A DNA stretch of 64,000 bases from Rhizophagus clarus (lineage: Eukaryota > Glomeromycota > Glomeromycetes > Glomerales > Glomeraceae). Below are positions 55,611 to 64,000 of this stretch, one piece after another. Below the pieces are notes generated by a model. The model searched no databases. It was given only the letters and a program-made list of their open reading frames with translations, and was not told the DNA's origin. A program made the translations under genes and the position numbers. The stretch spans positions 806,001 to 870,000 of the forward strand of contig BLAL01000006.1 of assembly GCA_015698045.1 (NCBI GenBank), written 5' to 3'. Position 1 is the stretch's first letter. Every line of letters starts with the position of its first letter.

Positions 55611-55918
55611 TTCAACATCAGTAATTTGGTTTAGTTTTCAGTAATTACCAATACCAAATGGATTATCAGATGATCAATTAATTACAGCGTATTTTTACAG
55701 TCGTAATGCCAAAACTATAATTAATTCGTGGAGAAGTATAATCAGAATTGCAGAATTGCGGGTTACTAATCGCAATTCAACTCCAAAATCCACAATATTG
55801 CAGATTTTTGGAAATTATTTGTGGACCCATCCTTACTCTGAAGAAGCTAAGTTGCAACCTATTACTTATAACACTGTGTCTTATAATTACAATTACGGGT
55901 AACATCTTTACTCCCTCC

Positions 55919-56847
55919 TGACAAACAGATGTTTATTATATAATAAAAAAAAATTTTTTTTCGTTACATATTTATTACAAAATACAAAAAAAAAAAAAAA
56001 AAAAAAAAATAAATAAACAAACATTGAATTTCAAATGATTTTCCTTATATAGATTTATTCTATATTTCATAATAATCTTTTTTTCTGCACTAAATAAATT
56101 ATATAAATAAACCTGTTATCAAAAAAAAAAATTTTAAAAAAATTCCTTTATATATTATAATATATATCAAATGATCACCCTTATAAGGATATATTTGTCA
56201 AACATTTTGTAATAATCTTAGCAAATATGTAAAACAAACTCTGTTAAATAAAAAGAAAAAAATGAAATATTTTCATTTTTTTTTAAATGGAATTGGCGAC
56301 CCTTACTATAATCACATGAACAAACAAATTTTATTGGCTGATCAATGTAATTATTTGTTATAGATAATCTTTTTTTTAGGCATGACATTTTTCTTTTTAA
56401 TAAAACAAAAACCATGTGTGTTTTTCATATGGGCTGATTTGTTCACTCTGCATTAAAAAGAGTTATTAAATTGATTTTCACAGTTTTCGTTACTCAAAAT
56501 TGTTTTGTAATACCAAAAAATCATCTGATTGATGATCACTTGATTAAATAATAAGTTGAACAAAAATTTACATTTGCAAAACTTAAATTATTAAATGTAA
56601 AAGAGACGTGAAAAAACCCATTTCACTAATAAAAAACCCATTTCTCATATATATGGAATTTTTAACATATATTATTAAAAAGTAAGTATATTTTAATAAA
56701 ATATAAAGTAAAATAAAAATTTATATAGTCTTAGTAGCTATAAATATTTATGAAAGTGTAATAAAAACATCATATAAAAGATGGTATTATAATAGATATT
56801 TTTAAACAATAAAATAATTATTTTATGTCGGAGTTTGTATTACTATC
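55919..56847. other. No confident gene
   Basis: AT-rich with long A-runs. A minus ORF (56218-56415) contains KFVCSCDYSKGRQFH, which resembles the N-terminal cysteine knuckle of Tnp2-like proteins such as CFCSHCKGK in the CACTA element; it may be a remnant. Confidence 0.35.
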
Positions 56848-57150
56848 TTTAAACGCAAATATATCAAGATTCACTGATCCGTTTTCTATAATTTTAGGCT
56901 TGTTGGAAAGCCCTTGTTCTGGACTTTATAGACGAAAAAAGAGCTTGCCGATTGGATCATTAGATCCGGAGATATTTACGTTTAAAGTTGAGGTACGAAT
57001 TTTTTAACATGTTTAAATGCAAATATCTTGGGATCCACTGATCCGTTTTTTAAAATTTTAGGCTCTTTGGAAAGCCCTTGATCTGGACTATATGAGCGAA
57101 AAAAGAGCTTGCCGATTGGATCATTGGATCTGGAGATATTTACGTTTAAA
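56848..57150. repeat. Two tandem 139-bp foldback units, 164-bp period
   Basis: Units 56848-56986 and 57012-57150. Each starts TTTAAAYGCAAATATCTT-like and ends GGAGATATTTACGTTTAAA, so the ends are inverted repeats of about 35 bp that include GATCCGTT and GATCATTRGATC. The centre GGAAAGCCCTTGWTCTGGAC is conserved between units, as is GAGCTTGCCGATTGGATCAT. The 25-bp spacer GTTGAGRTACGAATTTTTTA is duplicated too. Confidence 0.85.
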
Positions 57151-57339
57151 GTTGAGATACGAATTTTTAACATATATAGTAAATGCTAAGATTTATATTA
57201 ATTTAAAAGAAATATTTACCAAATTATAGTATAATAACATTAAATAAAATTTTTTAATACTCACCCTCAATTTACTGTATATTGTATAGTATTTTGTATA
57301 ATAAAAATGTAACAAAATCAATATTTTAATTAAAGGTGG

Positions 57340-58190
57340 TCAAATCAGCCCATATGTTACTGTTTTATTCCATTTCTTTATATTTTTCCTTTTTATTCCC
57401 ATTTCTAATTTCTTTTTTATTTTTTTTATCTTAGGATTTTTAAGATTTTTTAGTTTCATAGGTATGTTTTTTTTCATTCTTTTTTCTTTATTTTTCTTCA
57501 TTCATTTCTAATTTATCTCTTTTTTTTAGGTTTAAATTTTCTGATTTTGTGTTAAAGGTATGTTATTTCTTTATACTTTTCATCTTATTTTTGTATTAGT
57601 TTTTTATATTTTGTTTTTTATACTTTTCTTCTTTTGCTTTTAGTTTTCTTCTCATTTCAATTTCTTTTTTTTTTAGATCTTTAGCCTTTCAGTTTTATGA
57701 ATAGAGTATGCTTCTTTTTTCTTTTTTTTCTTCTTTATTTGCTTTTTATATTTTGTTTTTACTAACTTTATCTATTCTTCTTTATTGGTTTTGGATTTTA
57801 GTTTTCTTTTTGTTATCTTTTGTTTTCATTTACTTTCTCTTTCTTCTTATTTATCTGCCTTTGGTTTCTTCATTTCTTTATTTATTCCCTTTATTTTCAT
57901 TTTATTTTCTTCATTTTTGTTTTATTTCTTTCACCTTTATTTCTTTTCATCTTCGTTTCTTCTCTTTATTTTTGGTTTTTTCTGAAATATCTTTATTTCA
58001 TTCCCTTTTGTCTTTATTCTTGTTTCTCTTCACCTTTTTTTGTTCCTCTTCACCTTTTTTTCATTCCTCTTCACCTTTTCTTCATTCCTTTTCACCTTTT
58101 TTTTGTTCCTCTTCACCTTTTTTTCTTTCTCTTCACCTTTTTTTCATTCTCTTCTATCTTTATTTTGTTCTTTTATATATATATATATAT
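57340..58190. repeat. Pyrimidine-rich low-complexity tract
   Basis: Mostly T and C on this strand, ending in a ~22-bp minisatellite TTCCTCTTCACCTTTTTTT (about 58020-58150) and an (AT)n run. ORFs through it (57708-58259, 57820-58212) encode only F/L/S runs and are artefacts of composition. Confidence 0.85.
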
Positions 58191-58199
58191 ATATATGTA

Positions 58200-59746
58200 T
58201 GGAGTAATGTAGACATATCTCATTTTAATAGTCTGCTTTCATGGCCGATCTTAATATAATCCTTGAATACCAACTATTGGAAATTATATCTAGAATGAAT
58301 CCTCTCCTATTTTCATAATATCCTCATTAACAAATTATTTATTTAGCCTATTTGACTCAATTAATGACCAAACTCATATTATATATCAACTAATTACTGC
58401 TAACAAACATTTATTTATGATTTATATAAAAAGATAATTCTCTCTACAAATATTAAAAAAGAAAAATAATTATATTTCTTCATATTATCATTGTTCACCA
58501 ACTCAGTCCGTCGAGCAGTGAATTATGAATATCTTCAGGGAGACACTAGCTATGAAGTATTCCAATCAATTCCTTACACGCTAAAAGGCAGTGTATTTGA
58601 TAATTGAAATGTATATTTATTAGTTGTAGGTACGTTAACAACTTATACAATAAGGCAATCTTATAACACTTGCAATTACAATTTTATTATAAACAACTTT
58701 TCTGAACTTCCTTTATTTTAAGCGAACTTTACAGAAACTTAAAAATTCTAAACGATGATGAATTGATATAGTAATGATATTAAATATACATCGTAATGAT
58801 ATCGATTTGCAAATGATATCATTATGATATCGCAATGATATCGGTACATTATTTATTTGATATATCAAAATGATATCGTAAAGATATTTACTTAAAGAAA
58901 TATCGAATTGATATTATACTAATATTGTTATAACAATGATGATTTTTTTAAAAAAATGTGAACAAATACGTTATCAATATGATATCGTATCAACATGTAT
59001 TCAGTATCAATACGACATCGTAAAACATCATCTTATAAATGTCAAATCGACATTAATTCAATATTGAATATTTAACGAATTAACATCATTTTGATATAGT
59101 TAAACAACAATAAAAATGTGAAACAAATACGATATAGATATGATATCGTATCGACATGTATTTAGTATCAATGACATCGTAAAAACATTATCTTATAAAT
59201 ATCAAATCAATATTAATTTGATATCATTAATATAACGAATCTATATCATTTTATCGTTAAAAGCAATAATTAATTTTTAAAAAAATGTGAAATAAATAAA
59301 ATATCAAATCAATATCATATTAATTAATATTGATAAATTCAATACTAAATTTTAAATGTTTTTATATATATTTTATTAATTTGTAATTTAATTAAAATTT
59401 AATTTAAAATTTAATTTTAACTGAGATGATATAAAGTATTAAGAAAACCCGTTAAAATAAAAAATCTGTTAAATTTTTACATGAGACTATATACTTGTGT
59501 GCCACTTCTTTTTTCTAACATGCGATGATCATAACACCACCAATAGCAAATAAAAAAACTGAATTCTTCTTGACAAAATTTCCTAATCGGCTCAGACACT
59601 TACTTCACTAGGTATGACAATCTTGACAATCTCTTACTCATTGTTTAAAATATATATGATATTAGAACTAGATTTTTATTGGATAAAATTAATTAATTAT
59701 TTGTAATTATTGTAAAATATAACAATCTTTCAGTAATTTTAATTAA
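58200..59746. other. No confident gene; coding-like fragment and GATATC-rich stretch
   Basis: At about 58500-58730 (plus) a frame reads SVRRAVNYEYLQGDTSYEVF, then QSIPYTLKGSVFDN, TGA, NVYLLVVGTLTTYTIRQ. It looks coding but is unrecognised. From 58760 to 59330, GATATC and TATCGTATCGACAT phrases recur, with a ~140-bp direct repeat (units near 58965 and 59125). Otherwise AT-rich. Confidence 0.4.
58760..59330. repeat. GATATC-rich imperfect repeat
   Basis: At least ten ATGATATC or TGATATCG motifs; two ~140-bp direct copies share ATATGATATCGTATC, ACATGTATT and AGTATCAAT. Possibly a degenerate transposon interior; no ends found. Confidence 0.6.
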
Positions 59747-62330
59747 TTATATAGCTGTAAAATAAAAACTATTTTTTATCCAAATTCTGTTCGTGGTATC
59801 ATGATCAGATCCTTGACATCCTCCTGAATTACAATTATGAATAAAATGTACTTTTTGCACATTATCTATTACAGTAATTGGAAAAATGCGCCTCCATTTA
59901 TTCCCTGTTACTTGAAGGCGATAAAGTGGACATTTCAACAGTGAATGTTCAATTCCAGTATCTTCAAACCAATCCACAACAATAAAGGCATAATATTTGT
60001 CATTATTACCCTTATGGCGAAAAATCCCTTTGATGATTGCATAAGATTCTTCATGATCTTCTTCATAAATTGTGACAAAATCACCAAGATGTAAGTGGAT
60101 TTTTGAAAGGACACTATTTTTTTCTTCAATGGTATATGATGCTAATTTGTACCAGCTAGTTGAAGAATTTATAAGAGCCATCTCGAACTTCATATCTACA
60201 TAAGATAAAAACAGTTCAGTTTTAAAACCATGCTGCAAAGTAAACAGAAGGTTATTCTGATCCTCCTTTGCCATTTTTTTTTTTAAGGAAATGTTCGAGA
60301 TAAAATTTACTGGGGATGTAACTAAATTAAAATTAGTAAATATTATGTATGCATATATGATATAATATATAATATACAATTTAATTTTACCTTCTGCATC
60401 ATCATTCTGAGCTTGTTCTTCAATTGAATATTTATCTTCTGTAACGTACCAGTTCAAAAATAATTGACCAAGATTTGTGAACCCAGTACAAGGCCTATTA
60501 AATCTTGGATCAATACCACCATCTACTAAATGTCAAATTGCAAATATAGTATTATAACGCTTTAATAAATCCAAGTCTATGTTTTTGCAATTCATCTTCG
60601 GTACCATTCCCTTAAAAATATGATGTACCATCTCTTTTATACCAACCTGGGTATTAGTGAGTATTCCAAAGGTTTTAGCATGCATCAGAAGATGCATATT
60701 AACATGTATATTTGGTAAATTAACAAAATTTGCAAAAACCTAACATATAAAAAGAATATTATTGTTAGAATCATATTTAAATTATTCCACACTTTTTGAA
60801 TTTCAATTCCATAACTATATCTTTGGAAGGATTGAAAACTCTTCTTCAAGATATTGTTGTAATTTCTTGTAGCTATCTGACGTAAATTCTTTATTAAAAA
60901 CTGTCTTCATAGTTTTCGCAACATATACCCAACAAGATATAATGCTTTTTGGCACTAAATTAATTCAAAGTGCATCAATCCTTTGTTGAATAGCAACTGC
61001 TTCATTATGCTTAAGACTTGATTCCTTTAGAAACCAATTTAGCAAGAATGGCATAATCATAGCTAGTCTGAGAAGATCAGACATCATAAAACTATTATGA
61101 TGAGAGATCGGATTTGGTAAATTACCTCACTTTTTTGGAATTTCAAAATTTTTCCAAATTTTAATGAAATCATCTTCTCCTTCTCGTGAAAATAATTCAC
61201 AGGTTAACTTTAGCAGTTGCCCAATCTTTCTCGCGGTGGCATGATAAATGTCCTGCGGCGCTTGTAGATGCCTTTCCCTTTTTAATTTATCTAAAATACT
61301 AGGCAATTGTCTTAAACCATACTTTGTACAAAGTTGGTCTCTTCTTGATGTTACCGGTTCCTGAGAAATTTCTAAAATTTCTTCATTTGTAATATGATGG
61401 TAACGTAATGTTGTCACAGTATCCTGATTATAAGAACTCCATAATTCCTTTTTAATTGTACAGGTATGACAACCTTTATTTGCATTATGCCTAAATTATT
61501 TTTAAAAAATTTCAATAGTTGTTACAAATTATATCATTAAATTGTTTCAAGTTATATTATTAAATTATTAATTAAGTCGAAATACCTTAGTACTCCTGCC
61601 AAGTCATTACCTTGAGGTAAATCTGCCGTAACAACGCCTAAATCAGCAATTACCCATGCATTTTGTCCTTGAACAGTCATTATCTTACCTTTTTCAAGTT
61701 CTTTCATTTCTGAAACAAATGGTAGCATAAATTCGTCAAAATTGCCACCAAATGGAACAAACCCAAGAACAAAATGGTTTTTGATAAGTTTTCTTTGATG
61801 TGTTGGCATGTTGCCAAACTGTACATAGATACCACCTAAAGAATGATACACATTTCTAAACGTACCAAAATCATCATAATAAAGATCTAAAAACAGCTTA
61901 TAAACTGGTATAGATGATGGCGGATCTCTGATAGAAATGTAATTAGAAGGATGTTGGTATGAAAGTTTCACATCACGAATGTGCCAACGGTCATTACATT
62001 TATAAATTACTTCGGTAATATGCAATAAATCTTCAGGAATGTTTTGGTGTTGAAACGTTATTAATATAGTCACTTTTTCTAGAATTTGAGAGGTCATGAT
62101 AATTGGAAATGGTTCGTCTACCAACCAAACTTCCCCAACAAGAGAACGACGTTGTCTTGATAATCCTTTTAAATTTCCAGGTAAGTCATCATAATTCAGA
62201 ATTTTTTGAATTCGTAACTGATAATCTTCATTATCATTTTTCAAAATTGCTTTTAATCTTCCAAATCTTCGATGACCATTATTATCGTTATAGTAGACAA
62301 AATCACCAGATCGGTATATTACTATTTTAT
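59747..62330 (-). pseudogene. Tnp2-like transposase-family gene of Glomeromycotina, decayed
   Basis: Exons (minus) approximately 62330-61586, 61490 to about 60823, 60739-60401, 60309-59747. Exon A: a small domain with SGDFVYYNDNNGHRRFGRL, then LSRQRRSLVGEVWLVDEPFP, and the core VYKLFLDLYYDDFGTFRNVY, HSLGGIYVQFGNM, NHFVLGFVPFGGNF, DLGVVTADLPQGNDLAGVLR. Exon B: ANKGCHTC zinc-like pair, YHHITNEEILEIS, HATARKIGQLLKL. Exon C: FANFVNLPNIHVNMHLLMHA and CTGFTNLGQLFLNWYVTEDK. Exon D: a C-terminal BAH/SH3-like segment (HLHLGDFVTIYEEDHEESYA). The layout parallels CACTA Tnp2 (ADLPQGNDLAG at the place of CDxPxAR), so I infer a transposase origin; the link is not proven. Three TGA codons stand where TGG or CGA fits, and the donor after exon B reads AT instead of GT. 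Confidence 0.7.
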
Positions 62331-62382
62331 CAAAAATAAATCAATCAATTTTGCTAACACATACCATAATTATATCAAACTA
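62331..62382. other. Junction between Tnp2-like gene and pogo element
   Basis: Fifty bases only. The upstream end of the Tnp2-like gene may have been cut off here by the pogo insertion. Confidence 0.4.
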
Positions 62383-64000
62383 CAGTACACCCTTACTATA
62401 GTGAATTTTTTTATAGCGAATAACTTACTATAACGAAGAAAAGTACGGGTACATATTTTTTAATAATTAAAAATTCTTATTATACCGAATTTTAAAGTAA
62501 AAATTCTCTAACTCGTAATACGAATTTAAATGTTAAGACAATTATAATAAAATGACCCTTCATATAGCGAAGAATTTTGCTATACCGAATTTTTAAAATA
62601 TTACACAATAATTTAGCAAATTTTTGATCACATGAAATTTTATTTGAACAATTCGAACAATTCGAATTTGCCTTTAAAGGTTAGAATTTTTGTGATTAAA
62701 GTTAAAAAGGAAAATTATCATAAACAAGATCATGATTTATTTTTATTATAATACGGCAAATATAACCTTGATCAGTTAGTTCTTTTTTTTACACGTCACT
62801 ATGCCCAAAACTAAAAGTGCACTAAATAAATATTCCCAAGCAAAAGGTAAAGATAAAATGAGAACTTTACCGAAAAGAGCATCTTTAACTATTGCTCAAA
62901 AGCATGAAATATGTTATAAAAAAATCAACGAACCTTATATAAAAAATAAAGAACTTGCGGAACTATATAATGTTAGTGAAGGATGCATTAGTGATACGTT
63001 AAAAAAATCACAAAAATGGCTTGAAATTGACCCTCAAGCACTCGAAGCCCAAGGGAAAAGACAAAATAAGTTGAATTTTCCAGAAATTGAAGAAGCTCTT
63101 ACATTATGGGTATTGAAGGCTCTAGAAAATGGTGTTGATATTAGTGATCAGGTTTTACATGAAAAAGCTATAGCATTTGCTTCTCTATATAAAGTTGAAA
63201 ATTTTAAAGGAAGTAATGGTTGGATTGGTGGATTTAAAAAAAGACATAATCTTTCTTGCTATTTAAAACAAGAAGAAGCTGCAAGCGCACCTCTTGATAA
63301 ACTTGATGAATTCAGAAAAAACCTTCAAGATTTGATTCGTAATTATAGTCTTGAAGATGTTTTCAATTGCAATGAAACTGGTTTGTATTGGAAAATGGAA
63401 CCCAAAAGGACGATCTCCAATAAACCTGTATCTGGAAAAAAACAATCTAAAGATCGGGTAACAATTCTCCTTTGTTCTAATGCAACTGGTACTGAAAAGC
63501 TCAAACCAGTATTCATTCACAAATATAAAAATCCTCGTCCTTTAAAGAATTTATCCAAAACATCTTTACCAGTAGAATATTATTGGAATTCAACAGCTTG
63601 GATGCAAGTTTCTATTTGGAATGATTGGATTCGCAAGTTTGATGCACAAATGAGATTAAAAGGAAGAAATATTCTTCTTCTTATAGACAATGCTCCTGTC
63701 CATGCTTTATATGAAGGTGTGGAATTGACCAATATAAAAATTGAATTTTTGCCTCCTAACACAACTGCACACTTACAACCATGCGACAAGGGTATTATAA
63801 ATAGCTTTAAGGTACTAAAATTTCAATATAATTTTAATAATTAAGAAATTCTAACTTACAATATTTGATTTTGCAGGCACAATATCGAAAATTGCTCCTT
63901 CAAAATCGTATCAAGGCTTTTGACTTTCAACAATTAACAGGAAATAGTAAATCTCCAATCAATATCAAAAAAGCTATTAAATATGTTGTGTCAGCCTGGG
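62383..64000 (+). mobile_element. pogo/Tigger-type element, left part
   Basis: Starts CAGTACACCCTTACTATAGT directly after TA, the Tc1/mariner/pogo target. The leader holds TATAGCGAA, CTATAACGAAG, TTATACCGAA and CTATACCGAATTTT repeats, typical subterminal motifs of pogo elements, followed by the transposase. The right end lies outside the window. Confidence 0.88.
62801..64000 (+). CDS. pogo/Tigger transposase, 5' part (two exons seen)
   Basis: ATG at 62801 (MPKTKSALNK). Exon 1 runs to 63811, intron 63812-63876 (GT-AG, phase 0), exon 2 from 63877 to the window edge (AQYRKLLLQNRIKAF...). Order: CENP-B-like N-terminal HTH (LTIAQKHEICYKKI...NKELAELYNVSEGCISDTL, residues ~30-70), second Tc5-type HTH (ALTLWVLKALENGVDISD; NGWIGGFKKRHNLS, ~95-150), then the DDE_1 core: VFNCNETGLYWKM (~195), ILLLIDNAPVHA (~290), LPPNTTAHLQPCDKGIINSFK (~320). 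The first catalytic position reads N in NCNETG, where active relatives have D (NCDETG); the other two aspartates are present. Reading frame otherwise intact. Expected role is cut-and-paste transposition, or domesticated DNA binding if the N change is fixed. Confidence 0.9.

Larger units (their letters stand above)
47411..55835. mobile_element. hAT-D, containing the CACTA element
   Basis: Ends TAAGAATTGTGCCACAAATA and (inverted) TAAGGATGGGTCCACAAATA; perfect 8-bp target duplication CTCTGAAG (47403-47410, 55836-55843). Its subterminal motif is GCAATTGC/GCAGAATTGC at both ends. The inside is an array of AAACGTTTTTTCATATACAA units. Its own sequence is about 1.35 kb without the CACTA element; no transposase. 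Confidence 0.9.
46405..55910 (-). mobile_element. hAT-C copy 2, containing hAT-D and a CACTA element
   Basis: Ends TAAAGATGTTAGCCGTAA and TTACGGGTAACATCTTTA; perfect 8-bp target duplication CTCCCTCC (46397-46404, 55911-55918). Inverted relative to copy 1, which lies 318 bp upstream. Its own sequence is about 1.07 kb once the hAT-D insertion (47411-55835 plus 8 bp) is set aside. It has a diverged version of the 26-bp array at 46770-47320. Confidence 0.92.

Noticed and set aside
57708-58259. 183-codon ORF resembling a membrane protein
   Set aside because: Composition is only F, L, S and I from a pyrimidine-rich tract; frames on the same strand all look alike.

Overview
This is a very AT-rich, gene-poor stretch of eukaryotic nuclear DNA dominated by transposons. 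Three host protein types point to an arbuscular mycorrhizal fungus (Glomeromycotina, Rhizophagus/Gigaspora-like): kinase-like modules with the phrases NWTSGN and FEWIPY, a signal-peptide/membrane protein of a large lineage-specific family, and a multi-copy transposase-like family with the phrase ADLPQGNDLAG. The assignment rests on recognising these families, not on a search.

Layout. 1-1637: part of a virus-like fossil with a Polinton/adintovirus-type DNA polymerase B N-terminal region (minus). 2458-4059: the 5' part of a hAT transposon. 5247-6769: copy 1 of a TIR element family with CCCTATAA ends. 7480-10340: a tandem segmental duplication carrying intron-bearing tRNA-like genes, one copy interrupted by a deleted Tc1/mariner element. 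12159-12538: a MITE. 13420-14290: an array of self-complementary units. 15773-22910: a 5'-truncated LINE split by a 3.9-kb Tc1/mariner element with very long TIRs. 23267-25735: a third CCCTATAA-type copy, split by a second truncated LINE. 26061-26659: two more tRNA-like genes. 28173-30971: a tandem zinc-ribbon/kinase-N-lobe gene whose first exon is hit by two small TIR elements. 31592-34545: decayed secreted/membrane family gene. 36060-37809: the only complete host gene seen, a six-exon histidine acid phosphatase of the MINPP type with an altered catalytic motif. 38949-40079: a complete non-autonomous hAT with an 8-bp target duplication. 42476-43963: CCCTATAA copy 2, inverted. 44016-46263: kinase fragment whose intron holds a hAT. 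46405-55910: a three-level nest, hAT containing another hAT containing a 7.1-kb CACTA element with two divergent genes. 56848-57150: two tandem foldback units. 59747-62330: a decayed multi-exon Tnp2-like gene. 62383-end: a pogo/Tigger element.

How it hangs together. Nearly everything is explained by repeated insertion of DNA transposons (hAT, Tc1/mariner, pogo, CACTA, an unassigned CCCTATAA family) and LINEs into each other and into host genes. Target duplications and empty sites in sister copies give the order of several insertions. Every hAT family here has its own palindromic motif repeated near its ends. Many stop codons in decayed genes are TGA where CGA or TGG is expected, and one coding minisatellite shows CGA, TGA and CAA at the same position. 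This fits decay by cytosine deamination, as expected where transposons are methylated.
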